39,003 bases of DNA, taken from contig JARRLC010000030.1 in NCBI GenBank assembly GCA_037387425.1, forward strand, positions 1-39,003. Direction: 5' to 3'. Each line of letters opens with the position of its first letter. Positions within the stretch are counted from its first letter, which is position 1. Source of the DNA: JARRLC01 sp037387425. Its GTDB lineage: Bacteria; Pseudomonadota; Alphaproteobacteria; Rhizobiales; Rhodomicrobiaceae. The translations under genes were made by a program, and so were the position numbers. This document shows positions 6,175-15,150 of the stretch, one piece after another. The notes below the pieces were generated by a model. The model searched no databases and was not told where the DNA came from. It saw only the letters and a list, made by a program, of their open reading frames with translations.

Positions 6175-9002
6175 TTATATTGTCAACGCCTTATCCACGA
6201 AGTTGTGTAATTCGGCCAGATGCTTACTCATCAACCCTGTTGCCGTGGCCGGAGCGCCAGGGCGTCCCACATAGCGTGGGCGGTCATGCCCCCTGTCGAG
6301 ATGATCGAGCACCCATTGAATGACACTTTCCATGAAGTTCCACGCGCCCATGTTTTTCGGCTCTTCCTGGCACCAGATGAATTCCGCGTTGGGGAAGCGG
6401 CCAAGCTCTCGAATGAGCGCGCGCACTGGCAATGGATAAAGTTGTCGCCTGGAATTTTTTCGGCGGTGTCCCACAGTACGCGATGGAAGGTGGTGTCCGG
6501 GCCAAACTCATCCAGGGTGGAAACCGCGCGTTTATGGCGCAGAAGCGATTTCGGCGTCATGAGAATAAGAGGTTTACGGAATTTGCGGTGCATCTGCCGC
6601 CGCAGAATGTGGAAATAGTTCGCGGGCGTCGTGCAATTGGCGACCTGCCAGTTATCCTCGGCCGAAAGCTGCAAGAAGCGCTCCAGCCGGCCGGAGGAAT
6701 GCTCTGGCCCCTGTCCTTCATAGCCGTGGGGCAAGAGCACCGTGAGCCCCGACATACGCAGCCATTTGCTCTCGCCCGATGACAGAAATTGATCGAAGAT
6801 TACCTGCGCGCCGTTGGCGAAATCGCCAAATTGCGCTTCCCACAGCACCAGCGCCATGGGCTCCGTAAGGCTGTAGCCGTATTCAAAGCCGAGTACGGCA
6901 TATTCCGACAGCATGGAGTTGATGACATCGAACCGCGCTTGCCCCTTGGCGATGTGATTGATGGGAACGTATTTCTTCTCGTTTTCCTGGTCGATGATGG
7001 CGGCGTGACGCTGCGAGAAGGTGCCGCGGCGGCAGTCCTGACCGGAAAGGCGCACGGGGAAGCCTTCATTAACGAGCGTACCGAAAGCAAGCGCTTCAGC
7101 CATGGCCCAGTCTATGCCCTCGCCTTCATCTACCATCTGGCGGCGGGCTTTGAATAGCCGCTCAATTGTGCGGTGGGCCTTGAAATCTACCGGGATGGTG
7201 GTGATTTGCTTGCCGACCGTGCGTAGCGTGTCCAGCGCGACGCCGGTTGTGCCTTTGCGCGGTCCTTCCTCTGCGATAGCTATTCCTGACCAGCGGCCGT
7301 CAAGCCAATCGGCCTGGTTGGGGCGATAGGTTTCGCCGGCCTTGAACTCGTCTTCAAGTCGCTGGGACATTTCTTCACGCAGGCGGTCTACTTCGCCGTT
7401 CTCGATCAGCCCTTCGTTGACCAGGCGTTCGGCGTAAATGTCAGACACGCGCGGATGCTGTTTGATACGCTTATACATCAGCGGCTGAGTGAAAGACGGC
7501 TCGTCGCCTTCGTTGTGGCCGTGGCGTCGATAGCAGAACATATCGATGACGACCGGTTTGTGGAATTTTTGGCGGAATTCGGCCGCCACCTTGGCCACAT
7601 GAACCACCGCTTCCGGATCATCACCGTTGACGTGCAGAATTGGCGCTTCGATCATGCGCGCGACATCGGAAGGGTAGGGCGAGGAACGTCCGTAATGCGG
7701 TGATGTCGTAAAGCCTATCTGATTGTTGATGATGAAATGCACCGATCCGCCCGTGCGGTGACCGGCAAGCCCGGAAAGCCCGAAGCACTCGGCGACCACG
7801 CCTTGGCCAGCGAACGCCGCGTCGCCATGGATGAGGAGCGGCATAATCTGCGTGCGCTCCTTATCGGCGTATTGCTCCTGCTTGGCGCGCACCTTGCCCA
7901 GCACCACCGGGTCCACCGCTTCCAGATGCGACGGGTTGGCCGTGAGCGACAGATGCACCCGGTTGCCGTCAAACTCGCGGTTGTGCGATGCGCCGAGGTG
8001 GTATTTCACATCGCCTGAGCCTTCGATGTCGTCCGGGTTTGATGATCCGCCTCGGAATTCGTTGAATATCGCACGGTAGGGCTTGCACAACACGGTGGCG
8101 AGTACGTTCAGCCGTCCGCGATGCGACATGCCCAGCACGATTTCGCGCACGCCAAGCTGGCCGCCGCGCTTGATGATCTGCTCCAGCGCGGGGATCATCG
8201 CTTCGCCGCCATCAATGCCGAAACGTTTGGTGCCAGTATAGCGCTTGTCCAGGAATTTTTCGAAAGTCTCAGCTTCTACCAACTTATTGAAAATGGCGCG
8301 TTTGCCCATTTCGGTGAAGTTGATTTCCTTGTCCACGCCTTCCATGCGCTCCTGAATCCAGGATTTTTGTTCGGGCACGGAAATGTGCATGAACTCCATG
8401 CCGATCTTGGCGCAATAGGTGCGGCGTAAAATTTGCATGATTTGGCGGATTGAGGCCGTTTTCAGCCCAAGCACGCCATCAAGGTATATCGGCCGATCGT
8501 AGTCGGGCTCTTGGAAGCCGTAAGTTTCCGGCTGCAATTCAGAGTGCGGTAAGCGCTTGGCGAGTTGCAGTGGGTCGAGGTCGGCGGCGAGGTGTCCGCG
8601 CACGCGATACGAGCGGATCAGCATCAGTGCGCGCACGGAATCGCGCACCGCCAGCATGGTGTCGTTAGAGGAAAGCTCAAAGCCATTTGCCTGCGCCGCT
8701 GCGGCTATCCGGTCTTCCAGATGCCGCCCTGCGAGTTCTGGCCAGTCGCCTCCTGAGAGCGCGGTGATAAGCTCGCCATTGCCAGCAGGCGGCCAATCCT
8801 CCCGCTTCCACGATGGGCCGTTGGCTTCTGCGACGACGTTCTCTTTACGGTCTTTCAGCTCAGTGAAAAACGAGCGCCAGTCAGCGGAGACGGCGCCTGG
8901 GTTTTCCTGAAAGCGCGCGTAAAGATCTTCGATATACGCCGCGTTGATGCCATGCAAAAACGAGGTTTGGTCGAAGAAGTCGTTGGGGGCATGCTTTTTC
9001 AT
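6175..9002 (-). CDS. odhA: 2-Oxoglutarate dehydrogenase E1, frame broken near the 3' end
   Basis: The thiamine-diphosphate-dependent E1 subunit that decarboxylates 2-oxoglutarate and succinylates the lipoyl group of OdhB. The N-terminus (SFLHGINAAYIEDLYARFQ), MSHRGRLNVL, HGDAAFAGQGVVAE, INNQIGFTT and LPHGYEGQGPEHSS are all present. The first frame is good from 9002 to about 6446 (ending TAEKIPGD), then turns to unrelated residues. The genuine C-terminus resumes one frame over at about 6444 with QLYPLPVRAL, FIWCQEEPKNMGAW and GLMSKHLAELH, ending at 6175. Compared with the family, about 33 residues, the VVLCSGKVYYDL segment through the strand before QLYP, are absent. This is an out-of-frame deletion of roughly 100 bases, not a simple indel. 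It is more likely an assembly join error than a true null, because both sides are intact and the complex is central. Located 107 bases after sucD. Confidence 0.92.
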
Positions 9003-9109
9003 TGTCTTAACGCGCCCCTAACGTAAGAGGCTCCCGCATCTACAAACACGAACACTGAAAACAGATTACATCATCCAGAGTTACGAAATTTGCATGCGGG
9101 AGATAAAAG

Positions 9110-9985
9110 TCAACCGCGGAGCACTTCAACAAGTGTTGTTCCCAGGCTCGCAGGAGACGGAGCCATGCGGATTCCCGCTGCGCGCATAGCCTCAATTTTG
9201 CTCGCCGCGTCGCCCTTGCCGCCTGCGATAATTGCGCCTGCGTGGCCCATTCTGCGGCCAGGAGGAGCGGTTACGCCTGCGATGAAGCCCGCCGTAGGTT
9301 TCTTGATCTTCGATTTGGCCAGGAATTCGGCTGCTTCTTCTTCTGCTGAGCCGCCGATTTCGCCGATCATGATTATCGATTCGGTTTCAGGGTCTGCGAG
9401 GAACATTTCCAGCATGTCGATAAACTCGGTGCCTTTCACTGGGTCGCCGCCGATGCCCACGCATGAGCTTTGCCCCAAACCGGCGAGGCTCGTTTGATGC
9501 ACGGCTTCGTAGGTGAGTGTGCCAGAACGGGACACGATGCCCACTGAGCCGCGCCGGTGGATATGGCCGGGCATGATACCGATCTTGCATTCATCGGGCG
9601 TGATGACGCCGGGGCAGTTTGGACCGACCAGCCGAGTTTTCGAGCCGTCCAGCGCGCGTTTCACCTTCACCATATCGGCAACGGGTATGCCTTCGGTGAT
9701 GCACACCACAAGCGGAAGTTCGGCGTCGATGGCTTCCAGGATAGCGTCAGCGGCGAATGCTGGCGGCACATAAATGGCTGTGGCGGTCGCGCCTGTCTTT
9801 TCCACTGCGTCGGCCACGGTATTGAAGATCGGCAGTCCCAGATGCGTCCCCCCGCCTTTGCCGGGCGTAACGCCGCCGACCATTTGCGTGCCATAGGCGA
9901 TGGCTTGCTCAGTGTGGAAAGTGCCATGCGCGCCGGTCAGCCCCTGGCAGATGACTTTGGTATTTTTATCGACGAGGATAGACAT
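9110..9985 (-). CDS. sucD: Succinyl-CoA ligase, alpha subunit
   Basis: A 291-residue subunit of the TCA enzyme that makes ATP or GTP from succinyl-CoA. The CoA-binding Rossmann region (VICQGLTGAHGTFHTEQAI, GGVTPGKGG), PNCPGVI and GIMPGHIH are present. The histidine phosphorylated in catalysis lies in GHAGAIIAGG near the C-terminus. ATG 9985 is chosen because MSILVDKNTKVICQG is the family start and GGAG lies about 11 bases upstream; the frame stays open to 10117 but that extension runs into the toxin gene and is not conserved-looking. Normally sucD follows sucC directly. Here a VapBC-like pair separates them by about 840 bases. The next gene is odhA. Confidence 0.96.
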   Translation of the reverse strand: MSILVDKNTKVICQGLTGAHGTFHTEQAIAYGTQMVGGVTPGKGGGTHLGLPIFNTVADAVEKTGATATAIYVPPAFAADAILEAIDAELPLVVCITEGIPVADMVKVKRALDGSKTRLVGPNCPGVITPDECKIGIMPGHIHRRGSVGIVSRSGTLTYEAVHQTSLAGLGQSSCVGIGGDPVKGTEFIDMLEMFLADPETESIIMIGEIGGSAEEEAAEFLAKSKIKKPTAGFIAGVTAPPGRRMGHAGAIIAGGKGDAASKIEAMRAAGIRMAPSPASLGTTLVEVLRG

Positions 9986-10058
9986 GCGTTGTGTACTCCG
10001 ATCAGTGGCGTGTATTCGCGTTGTAAATATCAAAGAATGTTTTTTACGTTCTTCCGTG

Positions 10059-10514
10059 TTAATGTGGCGCTTCTTCCTGAAAGCCGTGACGTTGTGCATC
10101 TCGAAATGGATTAACAACGCGGACGCTGCCGTAGGTCTGGCCGTGGTTCAGGTCTTCGCTGTAAAGGGTAGATGCGCCTAGCGCTTCGGCGGCAGCAACG
10201 ATCGCGCCATCCCAGTAGGAAATGCGGTAGCGTGCGGAGGTTTCGGCGGCGGTCTTCACCAGTCCGACATCTGTTGGAACGCAAGGGAATTCTTCGAAAT
10301 TCTCGATCCACTCCAGCGCTTGGCTTGGCAGCATACGGAAATCGGCTTTGCGGGTGGCGACATTATAGAATTCTTGCAGCACCTGCGCTGAAAGCCCGAA
10401 GTCTTTTTCGTCGATCAGCTCAATCGCGATCGTCTTTTTTGTAAGATCCCCCAGGTTCCTGGAAGCCGCGTAAAGAAGTATGTTCGTGTCGAGGAAGCAT
10501 TCCACCGCGGTCAT
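10059..10514 (-). CDS. PIN-domain toxin of a type II toxin-antitoxin pair (VapC-like)
   Basis: A 151-residue PIN-domain protein, a presumed Mg-dependent endoribonuclease. The acidic residues of the fold are visible: D9 in FLDTNILLYA, the glutamate in LQEFYNVATRK, the aspartate in YWDGAIVAAA, and that in LYSEDLNHGQ. This is the pattern of VapC toxins, which cleave tRNA or rRNA; the target here cannot be read. ATG 10514 has AGAGAGGA about six bases upstream. A longer in-frame start at 10709 would overlap the antitoxin entirely and is rejected. It overlaps the antitoxin frame by 95 bases and ends 73 bases before sucD. The protein appears complete, so the module is probably active or recently so. 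Confidence 0.88.
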   Translation of the reverse strand: MTAVECFLDTNILLYAASRNLGDLTKKTIAIELIDEKDFGLSAQVLQEFYNVATRKADFRMLPSQALEWIENFEEFPCVPTDVGLVKTAAETSARYRISYWDGAIVAAAEALGASTLYSEDLNHGQTYGSVRVVNPFRDAQRHGFQEEAPH

Positions 10515-10734
10515 ATATGTCCTCTCTGTTCCAGTCCCAAGAGCCGCGATCAAACGTCGCTTCCTGAGAAAGCTGTTTGAGCCGTGCCCGCGCCCGGGCG
10601 GCTCTGTCGGATTGGGACGCAAGGCGCGTGAGGTATTCACGCACCAGGGCATTGACGGTGGTGTCTTGTCCGGCTGCGTAACGCCGGACTGCCGCCAATA
10701 CTTCGTCATCCACGCTAAGCGTAATGTTTTTCAC
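10420..10734 (-). CDS. Ribbon-helix-helix antitoxin partner of the PIN toxin
   Basis: A 104-residue protein with an N-terminal ribbon-helix-helix DNA-binding region (KNITLSVDDEVLAAVRRYA, then TTVNALVREYL) and a charged C-terminal toxin-binding region (FDRGSWDWNREDIYDRGG). It should neutralise the PIN toxin and repress the pair. The start is GTG at 10734, with CGGAGAACC upstream. Related antitoxins tend to stop soon after the REDIYDR-like segment; this frame continues about 30 residues into the toxin gene, giving a 95-base overlap, so either the tail is an extension or a stop has been lost. The nested palindrome just upstream is a natural candidate for its operator. Confidence 0.82.
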   Translation of the reverse strand: MKNITLSVDDEVLAAVRRYAAGQDTTVNALVREYLTRLASQSDRAARARARLKQLSQEATFDRGSWDWNREDIYDRGGMLPRHEHTSLRGFQEPGGSYKKDDRD

Positions 10735-10754
10735 GACGGTTCTCCGAGAGCACA

Positions 10755-10817
10755 GTTACACAGTCTGTTCACACACAGCATATTACACATATCCTGTGTG
10801 CACAGTTTATGTGTAAC
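10755..10817. promoter_or_regulatory. Nested palindrome, candidate autoregulatory operator of the toxin-antitoxin pair
   Basis: Two inverted repeats share one axis at base 10786. The outer arms are GTTACACA (10755-10762) and TGTGTAAC (10810-10817). The inner arms are CACACAG (10772-10778) and CTGTGTG (10794-10800), flanking ATAT at 10780-10783 and 10789-10792. It sits 21-83 bases upstream of the antitoxin GTG, in the 95-base gap after sucC. Ribbon-helix-helix antitoxins bind such paired palindromes. A TAATAT sequence on the minus strand lies inside it as a possible -10. Confidence 0.6.
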
Positions 10818-10829
10818 CTAGCAACCCCG

Positions 10830-12032
10830 TCAAGCCGCGTTCTTACGTACCTCCCCAACGATTTTCTGCGCCGCGTCGGCCAGATCGTCCGCCGGAATGA
10901 TGGTAAGGCTGGATTCCCGCAGGATTTTCTTGCCTAGCTCTACGTTGGTGCCTTCCAGGCGGACCACCAGCGGCACGTCCAGCGCCATCTCGCTTGCGGC
11001 GGCGATGATGCCTTCCGCGATGATGTCGCAGCGCATGATGCCGCCGAAGATGTTCACCAGAATGCCTTTCACGTTGTCGTCGGAAAGGATGATCTTGAAG
11101 GCGTTCATCACCTGCTCTTTAGAAGCGCCGCCGCCCACATCAAGGAAGTTGGCGGGCTCTTCGCCATAGAGCTTGATGATGTCCATGGTCGCCATGGCAA
11201 GCCCCGCGCCGTTGACCATGCAGCCGATGGTGCCGTCAAGCTTCACATAGGACAGGTCAAATTTGGAGGCTTCCACTTCCGCCGGGTCTTCTTCGCCCAG
11301 GTCGCGCAACTCAGTCACATCCTTGTGGCGGAACAGCGCGTTATCGTCAAAGTTTACCTTGGCGTCGAGGCACAACAGGTTGCCGTCTTCCGTCACGACC
11401 AGCGGGTTGATCTCCAAAAGCGCCATGTCTTTTTCTAAGAACGCGCGCGTCAAATCGCCGATCAGCTTTACGCATTGTTTGACGGCGGGGCCTTCCAGCC
11501 CGAGCGCATAGGCGACTTTCCGACCGTGAAACGGCGAATAGCCCGAAGCCGGATCAATCGTAAGCGTGACGATTTTCTCAGGCGTTTTTGCAGCGACTTC
11601 TTCAATGTCCATGCCGCCTTCGGTGGAGCAGATGAACGCTAGCTGCGAAGTCGCCCGGTCGATCAGGGCCGAAAGGTAAAGTTCGCGCACAATGGCGGAA
11701 CCGTCTTCGATGTAAAGGCGTTTCACAACGCGGCCTTCCGCGCCGGACTGATGCGTGACAAGCGTGTTGCCCAGCATTTGCGAGGCAAACTCGCGCACTT
11801 CATCAACCGACTTCGCCAGACGTACGCCGCCTTTTTCGCCAGCGGCGGCTTCTTTGAACTTGCCCTTGCCGCGTCCGCCGGCGTGGATTTGCGCTTTCAC
11901 CACCCAGACCGGACCGGGAAGCCCTTGCGCCGCCGTCAAAGCTTCATCCGCTGTGAAAGCGGGTGCGCCTTTTGCTACAGGTACGCCGTATTCCCGCAAA
12001 AGCGCCTTGGCCTGGTATTCGTGAATGTTCAT
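10830..12032 (-). CDS. sucC: Succinyl-CoA ligase, beta subunit
   Basis: A 400-residue ATP-grasp subunit of succinyl-CoA synthetase that binds nucleotide and succinate. It starts with MNIHEYQAKALLREYGVPV, has KAQIHAGGRGKGKF (nucleotide lysine and glycine-rich loop), LEINPLVV (metal binding), MVNGAGLAMATMD and FLDVGGGASKEQV, and ends in the ligase domain with VNIFGGIMRCD. Length is close to the family's 385-400. ATG 12032 is the natural start. It follows mdh by 64 bases in the TCA operon. Downstream comes the palindrome and toxin-antitoxin pair, then sucD, an unusual separation of the two subunits that must be made in equal amounts. Confidence 0.96.
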   Translation of the reverse strand: MNIHEYQAKALLREYGVPVAKGAPAFTADEALTAAQGLPGPVWVVKAQIHAGGRGKGKFKEAAAGEKGGVRLAKSVDEVREFASQMLGNTLVTHQSGAEGRVVKRLYIEDGSAIVRELYLSALIDRATSQLAFICSTEGGMDIEEVAAKTPEKIVTLTIDPASGYSPFHGRKVAYALGLEGPAVKQCVKLIGDLTRAFLEKDMALLEINPLVVTEDGNLLCLDAKVNFDDNALFRHKDVTELRDLGEEDPAEVEASKFDLSYVKLDGTIGCMVNGAGLAMATMDIIKLYGEEPANFLDVGGGASKEQVMNAFKIILSDDNVKGILVNIFGGIMRCDIIAEGIIAAASEMALDVPLVVRLEGTNVELGKKILRESSLTIIPADDLADAAQKIVGEVRKNAA

Positions 12033-12096
12033 GCGCGTAGCTCCAAAGTTATTAACGATCTTGTTTCGCCGGTTTGCCGGAGATAGGTAAAGGGCA

Positions 12097-13071
12097 TCAA
12101 GTGCCAGCCTGCGTTAAGCCCGGTGCGATGCGCATGCAGGTTTCCACCAGCGATTGCACCGCGCTTACTGAGCGTCCGAATTCATTGCGTTCTTGAGAGT
12201 TCAGGTCGATTTCCACGACGCGTTCCATGCCCTTGGCGCCAATCACAGCGGGAACGCCGATGAACAGTCCTTTCACGCCGTATTCGCCGTTGAGATAAGC
12301 CGCGCATGGCATCATGCGTTTCTTGTCCTTCAAATAGGATTCAGCCATCGCCACCGCCGCCGAAGCAGGCGCATAATACGCTGAACCGTTTTTCAGCATG
12401 CCTACAATCTCTGCACCGCCATCGCGTGTGCGCTTGATGATGTTCGCCAGTTTTTCCTGTGTGATCCAGCGCATTTTCACCAGATCGGGCACCGGAATGC
12501 CGCCAACTGTGCAATATCGTGGAAGAGGCACCATCGCATCGCCATGACCGCCAAGCACAAACGCTGACACATCTTCCACTGACACATCAAACTCCCGCGC
12601 CAGCAAATATCTAAGTCTCGCCGAATCGAGAACGCCCGCCATTCCCACAACTTTATTACGCGGCAGGCCCGTGATCCGGTGCAAAGCCCAAACCATGGCG
12701 TCAAGCGGGTTCGTAATACAAATAACGAACGCGTCGGGCGTATATTTTTTGATGCCTGCGCCGACCTGCTCCATCACCTTGAGGTTGATTTCCAGGAGGT
12801 CGTCGCGGCTCATGCCCGGTTTGCGCGGAACGCCTGCCGTAACAATTACCACATCCGCACCACGAATATCGATATAGTCGTTGGTCCCACGTAGATTACA
12901 GTCAAACGCTTCTATGGGCGAAGACTGGACGATGTCGAGGGTTTTGCCTTGTGGCGTGCCTTCGACGATATCGAACAGCACAACATCCCCCAGTTCTTTC
13001 AGTCCGATAAGATGTGCGACCGTTCCGCCGATCATACCAGCACCGATCAGGGCGATTTTCTTGCGCGCCAT
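12097..13071 (-). CDS. mdh: Malate dehydrogenase (NAD, LDH-like type)
   Basis: A 324-residue LDH-like malate dehydrogenase that oxidises malate to oxaloacetate. The NAD motif GAGMIGGTVAHL is at the N-terminus and the adenosine-binding aspartate is in VLFDIVEG. The substrate arginines are in GVPRKPGMSRDD, which is the malate-type loop, not lactate-type. VICITNPLDAMVW follows, and the catalytic histidine lies in LGGHGDAMVP. The ATG at 13071 has GGAGG eight bases upstream; an in-frame ATG 33 bases earlier lacks support. It is the first gene of the minus-strand TCA operon. The 103 bases between it and pepP should carry the promoter, but I see no clear -35/-10 pair. Confidence 0.96.
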   Translation of the reverse strand: MARKKIALIGAGMIGGTVAHLIGLKELGDVVLFDIVEGTPQGKTLDIVQSSPIEAFDCNLRGTNDYIDIRGADVVIVTAGVPRKPGMSRDDLLEINLKVMEQVGAGIKKYTPDAFVICITNPLDAMVWALHRITGLPRNKVVGMAGVLDSARLRYLLAREFDVSVEDVSAFVLGGHGDAMVPLPRYCTVGGIPVPDLVKMRWITQEKLANIIKRTRDGGAEIVGMLKNGSAYYAPASAAVAMAESYLKDKKRMMPCAAYLNGEYGVKGLFIGVPAVIGAKGMERVVEIDLNSQERNEFGRSVSAVQSLVETCMRIAPGLTQAGT

Positions 13072-13174
13072 GAAGTATTCCTCCAACCGCAATCGACATT
13101 TCATTTAGATGGAACCGAGGTAGCGCGAAAGCTCGCCGACCGCAAGGAGGCTTATGGGGGAAGACAGCTGATTT

Positions 13175-15067
13175 TTATATCACCTTGTGAGTCGTATCCG
13201 TATGCGGTGCAGCAGTGCTTTTATGCGCAAAGTCTAAATTTGTACAAGCCCGCGTCAGCCAATCCCGCGTTTTGGCGTCCAGGAGCGGCGTGAGCGTGGC
13301 GGCGACGCGAGCGTGATATGCGTTAATCCAAGCGCGTTCGGCCAGCGTGAGCAGCGACAGGTCGATCAGGCGCATGTCATAAGGCGCGAGCGTGAGCGTC
13401 TCGAAACCCATCATGGGACGCGTCCCCCCAGCTATCGTTTCCGGCTCTGCAACCAGCACCAGATTTTCAATGCGGATGCCGTAGGCGCCCTCGCTGTAAT
13501 AGCCCGGCTCGTTTGACAGGATCATGCCAGGCTCAAGCGCCGCAGAAGACCGTTTAGAAATACCTTGCGGCCCTTCATGCACTGACAAATAGCTGCCGAC
13601 GCCGTGTCCGGTGCCGTGGTCAAAGTCGAGCCCCGCCTGCCAGAGTGCGGCCCGCGCCAGCACATCCAAATCGCAGCCGCGCGTGCCTGCTGGAAAGCGC
13701 GCCATGGCGATGGCGACATGCCCTTTCAGCACCAGCGTGTAATGCCGCCGCATCTCCGCCGTGGGCGCGCCGATGGCGACCGTGCGCGTAATGTCTGTGG
13801 TGCCGTCTATATATTGCCCACCGGAATCAATGAGATAGAGCTCGCCCGGTTTGATCCGCCGGTTGGTCGAGCGCGTGACGCGGTAATGCACGATAGCGCC
13901 GTTCGGACCGCTGGCGGAAATGCTGTCGAAGCTAATTTCGCGCAAAGTCGGCGCTTCGCGGCGGAAGGCTTCCAGGCGTTCGGCGGCGTTGATTTCGTCC
14001 AGGTCGCCGTCTTCTGCGTGCGCGTCCATCCATGCCAGGAAGCGGCAGATAGCCACACCGTCGCGGATGTGTGCGGAGCGCGCGCCTTCGATTTCGGCTG
14101 CGTTTTTGCGCGCTTTGGGCAAAATGCACGGGTCTTCGCCCCGCACAATCTTGGCGCCTGCCGCGGTGAGTTGGTCTGCGAACCATTGCGGGGTGTGTTT
14201 GGGGTCTAGCCGCACACGAGCATTGGCGCGGCCAAGCTCGGCGAGGGCCTCACCTAGCGCTTCCGATTCGTGAAGCGTGGCGACGCCTTCCAAGTGCGTG
14301 CGGACTTCCGGTCCGGCTTTGCGGCCATCGACGAAAAGCTGCGCTTGCCCTTCAGCAGGTACGATGGCGCGCGCCAGCACGACAGGCGTGTGCGGCGTGT
14401 CGCCTCCGCGAATGTTGAACAGCCAGGCGATGGAATCGAGCGCTGTGATAATGACCGCGTCCAGCTTCTTGGCGCTAAGCATGGTCTGAATGTCGGAGAG
14501 TTTGGCGCTGGCGGCGCATCCTGAGAGCGCTTCCGGGTGCGGCTCGATAGGCGCAAACGGAGCGGACGGACGGTCTGGCGCGGTCCAGAGCGCATCCAGC
14601 GGATTGTCTTCCACGGGAACCAGCGTAGCGCCTGCATTCTCGGCGATTTTGACTAAATTCTCCACGCTATCAATGGTGAGCAGCCAGGGGTCGTAGCCGA
14701 TTCTATCGCTGGAGGTCAGATTTTCGGCCAGCCATTGCTGCGAGGTTGGTTCGGGAGGAACGATGGTGGTGAATGCCGTTTGATCTACCTGCGCGCGCGC
14801 CTGGAGCGTGTAGCGCCCATCCACGAAAAGCGCCGCCGCATTGGGCAACACGGCTGCAAATCCCCACGATCCGGAAAAGCCGGTAAGCCACAACAGCCGC
14901 TCGGCGCAAGCGGGAACGTATTCGTTTTGATATTCATCGGCGCGTGGCGTCAGAAAGCCGGTGAGATTGCGGCGCTGGAGTTCTTCGCGCAATTGACCAA
15001 GCCGCGCGGCGCCATGCTGCGGACCGCCGAGATCATCGAAGTTTTGCAACATGGATGGAGTTTCCAT
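13175..15067 (-). CDS. pepP: Xaa-Pro aminopeptidase (aminopeptidase P, M24B family)
   Basis: A 630-residue metallopeptidase that removes the N-terminal residue before proline. It has two creatinase-like N-terminal domains (FLTPRADEYQNEYVP, SIAWLFNIRGGDTP) and a pita-bread catalytic domain. The metal ligands are visible: two aspartates in DSGGQYIDGTTDITRT, histidine in GTGHGVGSYLSVHEG, and glutamates in LSNEPGYY and GIRIENLVLV. The roughly 600-residue length is that of the long, cytosolic alphaproteobacterial and eukaryotic-like form. ATG 15067 follows GGGAG; ATG 15052 is possible. It lies 83 bases after the DUF2865 gene on the same strand and may be co-transcribed with it. No odd features. 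Confidence 0.93.
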   Translation of the reverse strand: METPSMLQNFDDLGGPQHGAARLGQLREELQRRNLTGFLTPRADEYQNEYVPACAERLLWLTGFSGSWGFAAVLPNAAALFVDGRYTLQARAQVDQTAFTTIVPPEPTSQQWLAENLTSSDRIGYDPWLLTIDSVENLVKIAENAGATLVPVEDNPLDALWTAPDRPSAPFAPIEPHPEALSGCAASAKLSDIQTMLSAKKLDAVIITALDSIAWLFNIRGGDTPHTPVVLARAIVPAEGQAQLFVDGRKAGPEVRTHLEGVATLHESEALGEALAELGRANARVRLDPKHTPQWFADQLTAAGAKIVRGEDPCILPKARKNAAEIEGARSAHIRDGVAICRFLAWMDAHAEDGDLDEINAAERLEAFRREAPTLREISFDSISASGPNGAIVHYRVTRSTNRRIKPGELYLIDSGGQYIDGTTDITRTVAIGAPTAEMRRHYTLVLKGHVAIAMARFPAGTRGCDLDVLARAALWQAGLDFDHGTGHGVGSYLSVHEGPQGISKRSSAALEPGMILSNEPGYYSEGAYGIRIENLVLVAEPETIAGGTRPMMGFETLTLAPYDMRLIDLSLLTLAERAWINAYHARVAATLTPLLDAKTRDWLTRACTNLDFAHKSTAAPHTDTTHKVI

Positions 15068-15150
15068 GGCGGCCGTCTCCCGCGTTATTATAGCTTTACG
15101 ATCAGCCCCCATTGCCCACATAAAGCAAAGTCGGAAGACGTCGTAAAGAT

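Noticed and set aside
9986..10117. N-terminal extension of sucD
   Set aside because: The family begins at MSILVDKNTK; the extension overlaps the toxin gene end.
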